A stretch of 64,000 nt of DNA, taken from NCBI RefSeq assembly GCF_900112645.1, contig NZ_FOMO01000003.1:1-64000 (forward strand), in the 5' to 3' direction. The notes below the pieces were generated by a model. It was not told the origin of the DNA. It searched no databases and was given only the letters and a program-made list of their open reading frames with translations. The position numbers and the translations under genes are program-made. This DNA is from Phytopseudomonas straminea (GTDB lineage: Bacteria > Pseudomonadota > Gammaproteobacteria > Pseudomonadales > Pseudomonadaceae). Of the stretch, positions 18,635 to 27,669 are shown one piece after another; the first letter of the stretch is position 1; the number at the start of each line of letters is the position of its first letter.

Positions 18635-20581
18635 TCAAACCGCCTGTGCCTTGGCCAGTTTTTCGCCTTCAAGCCAGGCACCGATTTCGCAGGCCGGCAT
18701 GGGTTTGGCGAACAGGTAGCCCTGAGCCCAGGCGCAGCCGAGGGTTTTCAGGGCGTCGAGTTCGTCGGTGGTTTCCACGCCTTCGACGATGCATTCCAGC
18801 TGCATGTCCTGGCTCAGGGCAACCAGCGATTTGACGATTTTGAAACTGGCCGGGTCGAGATGGATGTCGGTGACGAAGGTTCGATCCACCTTGAGCTTGG
18901 TCAGCGACAGCGCGTGGATGTGGCTCAGGCTGGAATAGCCGGTGCCGAAGTCGTCCAGAGAGATGCCGCAATCCAGTTCGCGCAACCGGCTGATGGTCCG
19001 CTGGGTTTGCGGCAGGTCCTGGATGGCCGCGGTTTCGGTGATTTCCAGATCGAGACAGGCAGCGGGGAAGCGGCTGCCCCTGATCAGCTCGACGATCTGC
19101 TGAGCGGCGTCCTCCGAGCCACAGTCGTGGGCGGACAGGTTGAAGGACAGGCGCATGCCCGCGGGCCAGTTCGCCGCGGCCGCCAGCGCTTTGCGCAGCA
19201 AGGGCAGCGTGAGGCGATTGACCAGGCCAGCACGCTCGGCAATCGGGATGAACTCACAGGGCGGCACGCTTCCTAGCTCCGGGCTTTGCCAGCGTGCCAG
19301 TGCCTCGAAGGCGACGGTTTGCCCGGTCTGGATATCCACGATGGGCTGGAACACCACATAAAACTCGCGATCCAGATCGGCCCTGCGCAGGGCCTGCTCG
19401 GTCAGCCCTTCGCGATTGAGCTGCTGGCGATGGTCGGCGCTGAACAGGCAGACCGTGCCCGGGCGATGGCGCTTGCTCTGATACAGGGCATAGTCGGCAT
19501 ATTCATACACTTGCATGGCGCTGGACGCCTGGTCCGGGAAGGTCGCGATGCCCAGTGACCCACTGATCTGAATCGGGATATCTACCAGCAGGAACGGCTC
19601 GCGCAGGCTGGCGCAGATTTTCTCGCCAAAGGCCTGCAGCTGGTCGTCGCTCATGACTCGCGTGATGATCAGGGCAAACTCGTCGCCGCCCAGGCGGGCC
19701 AGGTGCACACCGTCGTCGAGTAGCCCGGCCAGGCGCTGGCCAACTTGATAGAGCAGCCTGTCGCCCACGCTATGGCCATACAGGTCGTTGACCGGCTTGA
19801 AGCCGTCCAGGTCGATCAGCCCCACGGCGAGGCGAGTCTGCTGTTCACTGGCATGTGACAGCTGCGTGTCTAAGCGAGAAAAGAACTGCCGGCGGTTGGC
19901 CAGCCCGGTCAGGCTGTCCTGATTGGCCAGGTGCAGATTTTCCTCGCTGAGTTTGGCCGTATGTGCCTGCATGTTCACCAGCCGGGTGAAGTCGGCGTAC
20001 TGGGCCTTGAGGATGATCAGCATGGCGATGGACACCAGCAGCACGTCGATCGCCGTAGCCACGAAGGTGATGATGTTGGTGGAGGCAAAGAACACCACGA
20101 ATGCGGTGTTCACCACGGCGGTGATGGCCAGGGCGGCTGGCAGCAGGTGCATCATGCAGAAGATGCAGCCGATGACGGTGATCGCCATATAGAAGGCGAC
20201 ATGGGCCTGGGTATAGCCGTCACCGTAGGGAAACAGTGCCAGCGACCAGGCGGTGAATGCCACGGCCACGAAGGGAGCGAGTATGTTGGTGCGTTTGAGC
20301 GCCGTCAGCATGTGCTCCGGGCTACGCTCCAGCTTGCGCGTGCGTATCCACTCCACCGCACGAACCACGCCGAACAGCGTCATGAGCAGTGGGCAGTAGA
20401 CCACCAGCCAGCGTGGCGCGACTGCATAGTGAGTGCCGGCCAGCATCAGGGTGTTGACCAGCAGGATGAAATACATCATCGGCAATTGGCGGGCCAGCGC
20501 AATGTATTGCGCCTTGACCAGGCCGGGGTTGTCCTTGGGCACGGACATCAATGCTCTTATTGCGAGCAGTGTTTTCTTCAT
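18635..20581 (-). CDS. Membrane GGDEF-EAL c-di-GMP protein
   Basis: The 648-residue protein has a membrane-embedded N-terminal sensor (about residues 25-190, several helices including YFILLVNTLMLAGTHYAV), then a GGDEF domain with an intact GGDEF motif at residues 298-302, then an EAL domain with intact EAL at 426-428 and DDFGTGYSSL further on. Both the cyclase and phosphodiesterase signatures are kept, so either or both activities are possible. An RxxD-type inhibitory site is not obvious just ahead of GGDEF. The ATG at 20581 begins MKKTLLAIRALM. It is monocistronic. Its position near ndvB suggests, but does not prove, a role in envelope or biofilm control. Confidence 0.9.
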   Translation of the reverse strand: MKKTLLAIRALMSVPKDNPGLVKAQYIALARQLPMMYFILLVNTLMLAGTHYAVAPRWLVVYCPLLMTLFGVVRAVEWIRTRKLERSPEHMLTALKRTNILAPFVAVAFTAWSLALFPYGDGYTQAHVAFYMAITVIGCIFCMMHLLPAALAITAVVNTAFVVFFASTNIITFVATAIDVLLVSIAMLIILKAQYADFTRLVNMQAHTAKLSEENLHLANQDSLTGLANRRQFFSRLDTQLSHASEQQTRLAVGLIDLDGFKPVNDLYGHSVGDRLLYQVGQRLAGLLDDGVHLARLGGDEFALIITRVMSDDQLQAFGEKICASLREPFLLVDIPIQISGSLGIATFPDQASSAMQVYEYADYALYQSKRHRPGTVCLFSADHRQQLNREGLTEQALRRADLDREFYVVFQPIVDIQTGQTVAFEALARWQSPELGSVPPCEFIPIAERAGLVNRLTLPLLRKALAAAANWPAGMRLSFNLSAHDCGSEDAAQQIVELIRGSRFPAACLDLEITETAAIQDLPQTQRTISRLRELDCGISLDDFGTGYSSLSHIHALSLTKLKVDRTFVTDIHLDPASFKIVKSLVALSQDMQLECIVEGVETTDELDALKTLGCAWAQGYLFAKPMPACEIGAWLEGEKLAKAQAV

Positions 20582-21093
20582 CGGGCGATGCTCTGAAAAT
20601 ACAACCAGTTAAATAACCGAACGGATTGTCCTTTCCAGTCGTTACAACGCAGGGCCAAACATTGCTTTCGTGGGGTTGTATCGGCCGGTACTCGGATTAC
20701 TGCAATCTTATGAGTAGTGGCACTTTGATTTCGTTCCGTCCGCTGGTCGCAATAGCGATCAGCGAGGCAGGTGCCGACCACGTAGCCTTGAGCTGGAAGG
20801 GAGGCCGAGTTGACCGATAACTTTGGTGGCTACGCCTACCTGGGCACCGAGTTACTGCGCGGCGTGTTGCGGGTATGCGGTGGCGCGGCTCATGACGCCA
20901 TATGATCGAGGGGGCAGGCAGGTCACCCCAAAAAAAACACCCGTCTTCGCACCGCAGCTATTAAGTGGATGCACTTCTCGTCTGGGCGTTTTTGCGCTAC
21001 CTGCGCGCTTTTCTGGTCCGATATCACGTCGTCAGGCAAGACCGCATTCACAATGCATCCCGCCTTTTCATTTGTCAGTTGTTATCCGGAGCG
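20582..21093. other. 512-bp gap without a recognised gene
   Basis: The stretch between the GGDEF-EAL start and the PH-domain stop contains open frames on both strands, but none has a good ribosome-binding site together with family resemblance. It should include the promoter of the GGDEF-EAL gene. A run of eight A residues near 20932-20939 is the only compositional oddity seen. Confidence 0.5.
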
Positions 21094-21465
21094 TCAGCCG
21101 AAAATATGTGCGGAAATTAGTTTTGAAATTTCCACTATCGCCGTTTTGCCGGTGAATTCGAATTTCACTTTGCCGAGTGCCGAAAAATAGATTTCCAGCT
21201 CCGAGTCCAGGTCGAAGGTGCCGGAAGTCTCGATCGAATAGGCGACGATGTTCTTGTAGGGCAGGGAGGTGAAGTCCTTCTTGCTGCCGGTAAGACCTTG
21301 CACGTTCACGGCGATGATGCGCTTGTTGGTGAACACCACGCCGTCGCGCATGGATTTGTAGGAATCGATGACCTGTTCATTTTCAAGTAACAGGGCGCTG
21401 ACGCGTTGGGCGTATTCGTCGTTCTGCTTGAGTTTGAAAAAGCCTTTGTTATTGAAATCGATCAT
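21094..21465 (-). CDS. Bacterial PH-domain protein
   Basis: The 123-residue single-domain protein contains VVFTNKRIIAVNVQGLTGSKKDFTSLPYKNI, the central strand-turn pattern of the bacterial pleckstrin-like bPH_1 family (PF08000). There is no membrane segment, so it is likely cytoplasmic. Proteins of this family form small beta-barrel oligomers; no ligand is established. The ATG at 21465 follows GGAGAGTTCCACGG in the minus direction. No partner gene is evident. Confidence 0.8.
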   Translation of the reverse strand: MIDFNNKGFFKLKQNDEYAQRVSALLLENEQVIDSYKSMRDGVVFTNKRIIAVNVQGLTGSKKDFTSLPYKNIVAYSIETSGTFDLDSELEIYFSALGKVKFEFTGKTAIVEISKLISAHIFG

Positions 21466-21559
21466 CCGTGGAACTCTCCATGACGGCGGTGGCTAGCCTG
21501 GCTAGAAGACCGCTACGGCGAAGATTTGGCAAGCGGCATAGCGGCCGAACGCGCTGGGC

Positions 21560-22159
21560 TTAATGGCTTCGCTCGACCATCCCCAGAATGATCGCCTGCA
21601 GCTCACCCTCTGCCTGTTCTGCGCTGATGTCGCCGGCCACGGCAGCGTCGCTGAGCGAGTCGGCGGCGCCGAGCATGGCCCACAGGCTGGCGACTGAAAG
21701 ACCGCCTGCGTCGCAGAAGGGCGCCAGGATAGCTGCGCACTTTTCGATCAGCGCATGCTGGTACTGCTTCTTCACCGCGGCTAATTCCGGCGAGCCGGTG
21801 AGGGCGGCCACCACATCGGAGATCTCGCGGCCCTGGGTGAGTACGCAGTGCACATAGCTCGAGGCGATGACGCGGCTCTTGTCCGCCAGGGTCGGGGCTG
21901 CGGCTTCGATGGCAGCATCGAAGATCCGCGTTTGACGCTCGTCATAATCCTGATAGAGCGCGGCCAGCAGCCCATTACGCGTGCCGAAATGGTCGTAGAC
22001 CACTGGCTTGGTGACACCTGCGGCCTCGGCCAGTCGGCCCAACGTCAGGGCGTCGGTGCCCTCGTTACCGATCAGCTGCCACGCCACCTCGAGCAACTGA
22101 CGCGTGCGCTCCTCCCGTGGCAGGCGTCGACGTGGCGATTGGTTGGGCTGCGGGCTCAT
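21560..22159 (-). CDS. TetR family repressor
   Basis: The 199-residue protein has an N-terminal HTH (TLGRLAEAAGVTKPVVYDHFG, about residues 40-60) and a helical ligand-binding C-terminal domain of normal TetR length. It starts 17 bp after the stop of the NAD(P)H oxidoreductase gene, so the two form an operon. The repressor probably binds the repeated ACCTAC/GTAGGT motifs upstream of that gene and so regulates both. The inducer is unknown. Confidence 0.85.
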   Translation of the reverse strand: MSPQPNQSPRRRLPREERTRQLLEVAWQLIGNEGTDALTLGRLAEAAGVTKPVVYDHFGTRNGLLAALYQDYDERQTRIFDAAIEAAAPTLADKSRVIASSYVHCVLTQGREISDVVAALTGSPELAAVKKQYQHALIEKCAAILAPFCDAGGLSVASLWAMLGAADSLSDAAVAGDISAEQAEGELQAIILGMVERSH

Positions 22160-22176
22160 CGATACTCCGGGGTGGT

Positions 22177-22773
22177 TCAGAACGGCTCGGCGAACAGCTT
22201 ACGGCCTATCGCCTGCGCCGTCTGCAGATGTGCCTCGGGGAAGCCGGGGGCCGAGGCCATCAGGAAGTGCGACGACGCGACCGGGGCGCCGCAGTAATCG
22301 AAGATGCCGTGTTCGATCTGCGTCTTCATCGCTTCTGCGTAAGCATGGCGCGTGAAGGTGCCGGCGTCCGCACCGCCGATGGCCACCAGGTGGACGGGCA
22401 GGCGCTGCAGCTTCTTCACCACCTTGCCGTTCTCGGCTTCCTCGTAGGCCCAGCCACCGGTGAGTACCCGGTCGATCCAACCCTTGAGCTGAGCCGGGAA
22501 GGACCACCAGTAGATCGGATAGACCAGCACCAGGGCGTCGGCCCGTTCGAGGCGGGCCTGCTCGGCGGCGACATCTGCCGGCACCGGGCCGCGTTTCTGG
22601 AACAGGGCGACATCCGCTTGGCTGTAAGTCGGGTCGAAGCCTTCGGCGGCCAGGTCGGCCAGTTCCACCGAGTGGGTGGGCGCGGAATGGCGTACACCAT
22701 TGGCGAGCTGGGTGGCGATGGCGTGAGTGAGCGAGTGCGGATCCGGATGGGTGAAAACGATCAGGGCGTGCAT
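22177..22773 (-). CDS. NAD(P)H-dependent flavin oxidoreductase
   Basis: The 198-residue protein is a flavodoxin-like quinone or nitro reductase (NQO1/KefF/YwrO type). It opens MHALIVFTHPDPHSLTHA, has the flavin-binding VLVYPIYWWSFPAQLKGWIDRVL near residues 82-104, and the GGADAGTF turn near 135. The fold uses FMN or FAD and two-electron reduction from NAD(P)H. The ATG at 22773 has a strong GGAGGT ribosome-binding site. It is first in an operon with a TetR regulator, suggesting induction by an electrophile or quinone. Confidence 0.85.
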   Translation of the reverse strand: MHALIVFTHPDPHSLTHAIATQLANGVRHSAPTHSVELADLAAEGFDPTYSQADVALFQKRGPVPADVAAEQARLERADALVLVYPIYWWSFPAQLKGWIDRVLTGGWAYEEAENGKVVKKLQRLPVHLVAIGGADAGTFTRHAYAEAMKTQIEHGIFDYCGAPVASSHFLMASAPGFPEAHLQTAQAIGRKLFAEPF

Positions 22774-22787
22774 CGGCGTTACCTCCA

Positions 22788-22826
22788 GTAGGTTTACCTA
22801 CTATTGGTAACTTACTTTTGGTAGGT
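22788..22826 (-). promoter_or_regulatory. Candidate TetR operator
   Basis: A perfect 14-bp palindrome (GTAGGTTTACCTAC, 22788-22801) and a further GTAGGT (22821-22826) give three half-sites within 39 bp directly upstream of the oxidoreductase start codon. The arrangement is what a TetR-type operator overlapping its target promoter would look like. Binding by the adjacent repressor is inferred. Confidence 0.55.
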
Positions 22827-22873
22827 TGTCGAGCGGGCACAGGATCAACGGTGCAGCTGCGAGCAAACATTAC

Positions 22874-22904
22874 TTGAGAATCAGCCGCAGTTGGCCCGTA
22901 TAAT
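22874..22904 (+). promoter_or_regulatory. Candidate promoter of the ferric ABC genes
   Basis: TTGAGA (22874-22879) and a consensus TATAAT (22899-22904), with a longer than usual 19-bp spacer, lie about 100 bp before the substrate-binding protein gene. No convincing Fur box overlaps it. Confidence 0.5.
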
Positions 22905-23002
22905 CGCCCGTAACTTTTTGTGTCCGCCATTGCCTGGCGGGCCCCGTTGGGCTAGCCGCGCGGCTTTGCGAGCTGCGCGTGGATTTTGTGAGGAAAGGGT
23001 CA

Positions 23003-24019
23003 ATGTCTGCTCATCGAGTAACGGGTCTGGCACGCGCGATCGCCGCGGGTGTGTTGTCTTCCCTGCTGTTCGCCACCGGTGTGCAGGCTGACGAGGCGGT
23101 AACCCTGACGCTGTACAACGGCCAGCACGAGGCCACCGGCAAAGCCGTGGCGGCGGCGTTCGAGAAGAAGACCGGCATCAAAGTACTGATCCGCAAGGGC
23201 GGCGGTGGCCAGCTGGCCAATCAGATCGCCGAAGAAGGCGACCGCTCACCGGCCGACATCGTTTACACCGAAGAGGCGCCGCCGTTGATCAAACTCGGCA
23301 GCCAGGGCCTGCTGGCCAAGGTCGATGACAGCACCCTCAAGCAGATCGACGCCAAGTTTTCCGATGACAACGGCAACTGGATCGGTATCACTTCGCGCGT
23401 GCGTGTGCTGGCCTACAACCCGGATCTGGTCACCGAAGCCGAGCTGCCCAAGAGCGTGCTGGAAGTGGCCAGCCCGGAGTGGGCCGGCAAGATCGCCTTC
23501 GTGCCGAGCAGTGGCGAGTTCCTCGGCCAGACCGCCGCGGTCATCCGCCTCAACGGCCGCGAAGCCGCCGAAGAATGGCTGACCGGTCTCAAGGCCTTCG
23601 GCTCCACCTACACCAACAACGTGATCGCCATGAAGGCTGTGGAGAACGGTGAGGTCGGCGCGGCGCTGGTCAACAGCTATTACTGGACGGCGCTGAAGAA
23701 AGAGAAGGGCGAGCTGAAATCCAAGCTGCATTACTTCGCCGACGGCGATGCCGGTGGCCTGTCGAGCGTTTCCGGGGCTGCCGTGGTCAAGGCCAGCAAG
23801 CACCCGAAGGAGGCGCAACAGTTCCTCGCCTTCATGATCAGCGAGGAGGGCCAGAAGGCCGTGCTCACCCAGTCCGCCGAATACCCGGTCAACCCCAAGG
23901 TGCCGGCCGACCCGCTGCTCAAGCCCTATGACCAGCTCAAGCCGCCGGCCATCACCGCCGCGCAGATCGGCCTGGCTGAGGATGCCCTGGAGCTGCAACG
24001 CGAAGTGGGTATGAACTGA
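23003..24019 (+). CDS. Ferric-type ABC transporter substrate-binding protein
   Basis: The 338-residue protein has a signal peptide (cleavage expected after VQA near residue 29) and the fold of FbpA/HitA/FutA periplasmic iron-binding proteins: LTLYNGQHEATGKAVAAAFE, GDRSPADIVYTEEA, and the paired tyrosines in NSYYWTALKKEKGE that bind iron in the family. The ATG at 23003 follows AGGAAAGGGTCA. The permease gene starts 2 bp after its stop, so they are one operon. No ATPase gene follows; the known HitAB-type pairs in Pseudomonas are also encoded without one. Confidence 0.88.
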   Translation: MSAHRVTGLARAIAAGVLSSLLFATGVQADEAVTLTLYNGQHEATGKAVAAAFEKKTGIKVLIRKGGGGQLANQIAEEGDRSPADIVYTEEAPPLIKLGSQGLLAKVDDSTLKQIDAKFSDDNGNWIGITSRVRVLAYNPDLVTEAELPKSVLEVASPEWAGKIAFVPSSGEFLGQTAAVIRLNGREAAEEWLTGLKAFGSTYTNNVIAMKAVENGEVGAALVNSYYWTALKKEKGELKSKLHYFADGDAGGLSSVSGAAVVKASKHPKEAQQFLAFMISEEGQKAVLTQSAEYPVNPKVPADPLLKPYDQLKPPAITAAQIGLAEDALELQREVGMN

Positions 24020-24021
24020 TC

Positions 24022-25596
24022 ATGCAGCCCCAGGCGGTCAACCCGGAGCTGCCGCTGCCGGCACCGACCATCAGCAGCCGGCGTCGCAAGGCGCCGCCGA
24101 TCTGGCTGCAGTTGCCGGTGCTGGCGCTATTGCTGGTCGCGGCGCTGCCGCTGTTCTTCGTGGTGGTGCGCGCCGCGCAGGTCGGCCCGCACGAAGCCTT
24201 CGCGCTGCTGTGGCGGCCGTTCGTGTTCGGCCTTCTGGCCAATACCCTGAAACTGATGGTGCTGGTGACCCTCGGCTGCGCGCTGCTCGGCCTGGCGCTG
24301 GCCTGGCTGGTGGAGCGCAGCGACCTGCGCTGGCGCCAGCAATGGAACGTGCTGCTGTGCCTGCCGTTCGCCATACCCTCGTTCGTCAGCGGCTTTACCT
24401 GGGTGTCGATCAGCCCGCTGTTCGAGGGCCTGGGCGGCACTGTGCTGGTGATGATCCTGTCCAAATATCCGCTTATCTATCTGCCGGTGGTGGCGGTGCT
24501 GCGCAACCTGGACCCGGCCATGGAAGAGTCGGCGCGCATGCTCGGCTGCAGCCGCCGCGAAGTGTTCTGGCGCGTCACCCTGCCGCTGTTGCGCCCGGCG
24601 CTGATGGCCACCAGCCTGTTGGTGGCGGTGCACATGTTGGTGGAGTTCGGCGCACCGTCGATCATGCGTTACCAGACCTTCACCACTGCCATCTATCAAC
24701 AGTTCGAACTGGAGTTCAGCGGCAGCAACGCGGCCATGCTGTCGGCCTTGCTGCTGGGGCTGTGCATGCTGCTGCTGTGGGGCGAGTTCCGCCTGCGCGG
24801 GCGCGGCTATGCGCGTACCGGCCAGGGCGTAGCACGCAGTGCGGCGCGGGTGCGCCTGGGGCGCTGGGGCATCCTGGCGCAGGCGCTGTTGCTGGCTCTG
24901 GTGGTTGTTGGTTGTGGCGTGCCGCTGGTGATGCTGGGTTTCTGGATCGTTGATGGCAGCTCGGCCAGCTTCCCGGTCGCGGAGGTCGTCGCAACGCTGT
25001 GGTCGTCGCTGCGCTATTCCTTCGGTGGCGCCTTGCTCAGCTGCCTGCTGGCGCTGCCGGTGTGCCTGGTGGTGGTGCGTTACTACGGGCGCATGGCCAC
25101 CCTGGCCGATCGCCTGCCGTATCTGCTGCACGCCTTGCCGGGGCTGTTGATTGCCCTGTCGCTGGTGTTCTTCGCCCTTGGCTACGTGCCGGCGCTCTAC
25201 CAGACCAGCATCCTGCTGCTGGTGGCCTATGCATTGCTGTTCATGCCCATGGCCCAGGGGCCGATCCGGGTCGCCCTGGAAAAGGCCTCGCCGCAGCTCG
25301 AAGAGGCGGCGCGCACCCTGGGGCACACGCCGCTCGCGACCTTTCTGCGGGTGACCCTGCCGATCATTTTCCCGGCCATTGGCGCGGGCTTCGTGCTGGT
25401 GTTCCTCGACTGCATGAAGGAGCTGACAGCCACGCTGATTCTCGGCCCTACCGGCCTGGAAACCCTGGCCACCAAGGTCTGGTCGCACACCGGTAATCTG
25501 GAGTACGCCGGCGCCGCGCCCTATGCCGCGTTGATCGTGCTGGTGTCGGGGTTGCCGGTGTATTTGCTGACGACGCGGGCCTATCGCCGCTCTTGA
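24022..25596 (+). CDS. Ferric-type ABC transporter permease (double length)
   Basis: A 524-residue inner-membrane protein containing two permease domains in tandem, as in FbpB/HitB. Each half carries an EAA-type loop: AMEESARMLGCSRREVFWRVTLP in the first half and QLEEAARTLGHTPLATFLRVTLP in the second, which are the docking sites for an ATPase. About twelve transmembrane helices are predicted. It is translationally adjacent to the binding-protein gene. The ATPase it needs must be encoded elsewhere. Confidence 0.9.
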   Translation: MQPQAVNPELPLPAPTISSRRRKAPPIWLQLPVLALLLVAALPLFFVVVRAAQVGPHEAFALLWRPFVFGLLANTLKLMVLVTLGCALLGLALAWLVERSDLRWRQQWNVLLCLPFAIPSFVSGFTWVSISPLFEGLGGTVLVMILSKYPLIYLPVVAVLRNLDPAMEESARMLGCSRREVFWRVTLPLLRPALMATSLLVAVHMLVEFGAPSIMRYQTFTTAIYQQFELEFSGSNAAMLSALLLGLCMLLLWGEFRLRGRGYARTGQGVARSAARVRLGRWGILAQALLLALVVVGCGVPLVMLGFWIVDGSSASFPVAEVVATLWSSLRYSFGGALLSCLLALPVCLVVVRYYGRMATLADRLPYLLHALPGLLIALSLVFFALGYVPALYQTSILLLVAYALLFMPMAQGPIRVALEKASPQLEEAARTLGHTPLATFLRVTLPIIFPAIGAGFVLVFLDCMKELTATLILGPTGLETLATKVWSHTGNLEYAGAAPYAALIVLVSGLPVYLLTTRAYRRS

Positions 25597-25741
25597 ATGC
25601 GGGCAGGAGGTGATGTCGCGGTATCGCGGCTTAACGCCCCCGCGTTCAAGGTGTATCGTGCGCAGCTCTCCAGCGCCCGTAGAGGCGCAATCGTTCAGAC
25701 CTGATTAGCGTCACCGCAGTCCCGCTTCAGGAGCAGGTTTC

Positions 25742-27118
25742 ATGAGTTTCACCCGTAGACAGGTGTTGGGTGGTCTGGTCGGCCTCGGCGTGGTCGGTCT
25801 CGGCGCTGGCGGCGCGCGTTATTGGCTGGGTCGCCCGTTTGATCGCAAGACCCACGACTACGAGCTGATCGCGGCGCCCCACGACATCGAACTGGTGCCT
25901 GGCCATGTCACCCCAGCCTGGACCTTCGGTGGTCAGGCGCCCGGCGTGGAGCTGCGCTGCCGCCAGGGCGACGAGCTGCGCGTGCGCTTTATCAATCACC
26001 TGCCCGAGCCCACCACTATCCACTGGCACGGCATCCGCCTGCCACTGGAAATGGACGGCGTGCCCTATGTGTCCCAGGCGCCGGTATTGCCGGGGGAATT
26101 CTTCGACTACCGCTTCGTCACCCCGGACGCCGGCAGCTACTGGTACCACCCCCACGAGTCCAGCGCCAAACAGCTGGGCCGTGGGCTAGTCGGCCCGCTG
26201 GTCATTGAGGAGCGCGAGCCTACTGGCTTCAAGCACGAGCGCACCCTGTGCCTGAAGAGCTGGCACGTGGACGAACAGGGCGGCTTCACCGAATTCAGCG
26301 TGCCCCGCGAAGCGGCGCGGGAGGGCACCCGCGGTCGCCTGTCGACCATCAACGGCGTGTCGTTGCCGACCCTGGAGTTGCCCGCCGGCCAGGTGGTGCG
26401 CCTGCGCCTGATCAACGTCGACAGCACCATCACCTATCGCCTCAATCTCTCGGGCGGCGAGGCGCGCATCTATGCTCTGGACGGCAATCCGATAAAACCA
26501 CGCCCGCTGGGCAAGGACTACTGGCTGGGCCCGGGCATGCGCATCGACCTGGCGCTCAAGGTGCCGGCGGCTGGCAGCGAAGAATTGTCGCTGCGTAACG
26601 GGCCATTGCGCCTGGCGACCATCAAGTCGGTGGCCAGCGACGAGCCTGCCGCCGAATGGCCGCCGGCGTTGCCGCCGAACCCGGTGGCCGAGCCGGACTT
26701 GACGAAAGCCGAAACTCTGCGCTTCAACTTCGAGTGGGCCGCGGCATTGGCATCGCCTGCTGATGAGGCTGCCGGCCGCTACAAGTACTGGCAGATCAAC
26801 GGGCAGGCCTGGGACATCAATGACAAGACCTGCGCCGACCGGCCCATCGCCAAGCTGAAAAAGGACGGTCACTACATCTTCGTGTTGCGCAACATGGCCC
26901 AGTACCAGCACCCGATCCACCTGCATGGCTTGATCTTCAAAGTGCTGGATTCCAACCGCCGCAAGATCGAGCCGTACTACACTGATACCTTCCTGCTCGG
27001 CAAGAACGAGACCGCGCGCATCGCCTTCGTGGCCGATAATCCTGGCGTGTGGATGTTCCACTGCCACGTCATCGACCATATGGAAACCGGTCTGATGGCC
27101 GCCGTCGAGATCGCCTGA
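25742..27118 (+). CDS. Multicopper oxidase with Tat-like signal
   Basis: The 458-residue protein starts with a twin-arginine type signal (TRRQVLGGLVGLGVVG). It keeps all copper-binding motifs: HWHG at 94-97, HPH at 136-138, HPIHLHG at 390-396 and HCHVIDHMETGLM from 440, with the Met serving as type 1 copper ligand. It should oxidise a metal (Cu(I) or Fe(II)) or phenolic compound in the periplasm with reduction of O2. No Met-rich insert of the CueO kind is evident. tadA follows immediately, as I recall for the equivalent metallo-oxidoreductase in P. aeruginosa (PA3768). It is also downstream of a ferric-type ABC transporter, but a 145-bp gap separates them. Confidence 0.88.
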   Translation: MSFTRRQVLGGLVGLGVVGLGAGGARYWLGRPFDRKTHDYELIAAPHDIELVPGHVTPAWTFGGQAPGVELRCRQGDELRVRFINHLPEPTTIHWHGIRLPLEMDGVPYVSQAPVLPGEFFDYRFVTPDAGSYWYHPHESSAKQLGRGLVGPLVIEEREPTGFKHERTLCLKSWHVDEQGGFTEFSVPREAAREGTRGRLSTINGVSLPTLELPAGQVVRLRLINVDSTITYRLNLSGGEARIYALDGNPIKPRPLGKDYWLGPGMRIDLALKVPAAGSEELSLRNGPLRLATIKSVASDEPAAEWPPALPPNPVAEPDLTKAETLRFNFEWAAALASPADEAAGRYKYWQINGQAWDINDKTCADRPIAKLKKDGHYIFVLRNMAQYQHPIHLHGLIFKVLDSNRRKIEPYYTDTFLLGKNETARIAFVADNPGVWMFHCHVIDHMETGLMAAVEIA

Positions 27119-27133
27119 CGTGAGTGCCCTGAT

Positions 27134-27610
27134 TTGAAAGCCCCGCTGATCATCGACCGCAGCCAGGACCAGCGCTTTATGCGCGAAGCGCTGGAGTTGG
27201 CTGCCGAAGGCGCTCTGCGCGGCGAAGTGCCGGTCGGCGCCGTGCTGGTGCAGGACGGCGAAGTGATCGGCCGCGGCTTCAACTGCCCGATCTCCACTTC
27301 GGATCCCAGCGCCCACGCCGAGATGGTCGCCATCCGCGCCGCCGCTCAGGCCATCGCCAACTACCGCCTGCCCGGCAGCACTCTTTACGTGACCCTGGAA
27401 CCCTGCGCCATGTGCGCGGGGCTGATCGTCCACTCACGTGTGCAACGCGTGGTATTCGGCGCCAGCGAACCCCGCGCGGGCATGGCGGTAAGCCGAGGCC
27501 AGTTCTTCGATCAGGCCTTTCTCAACCACCGCGTGCGGGTCGAGGGCGGGGTGCTGGGCGAGGAGTGTGGTGAGGTGCTGAGGGCGTTTTTCAAGGCGCG
27601 GCGGGGATAG
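27134..27610 (+). CDS. tadA: tRNA-specific adenosine deaminase
   Basis: Converts A34 of tRNA-Arg(ACG) to inosine. The 158-residue protein has the zinc-dependent deaminase residues His61 and Glu63 (AHAEM) and Cys91 and Cys94 (PCAMC). The best start is TTG at 27134, because it restores the N-terminal IIDRSQDQRFMREAL seen in Pseudomonas TadA; the next ATG (27179) would remove part of helix 1. It lies 15 bp after the multicopper oxidase gene and is probably cotranscribed. Confidence 0.93.
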   Translation: MKAPLIIDRSQDQRFMREALELAAEGALRGEVPVGAVLVQDGEVIGRGFNCPISTSDPSAHAEMVAIRAAAQAIANYRLPGSTLYVTLEPCAMCAGLIVHSRVQRVVFGASEPRAGMAVSRGQFFDQAFLNHRVRVEGGVLGEECGEVLRAFFKARRG

Positions 27611-27669
27611 TCGGTGGCTATAGGGCCAGATATTTCTACGCCCGTGACAATACATGGGGAGTATCGGGA

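Noticed and set aside
20626..21190. Several 60-110 codon frames in the 20.6-21.2 kb gap
   Set aside because: No good start sites, unusual composition and no recognisable domains.
22830..23000. Fur box upstream of the ferric ABC genes
   Set aside because: No 19-bp match to the GATAATGATAATCATTATC pattern was seen, only AT-rich fragments.
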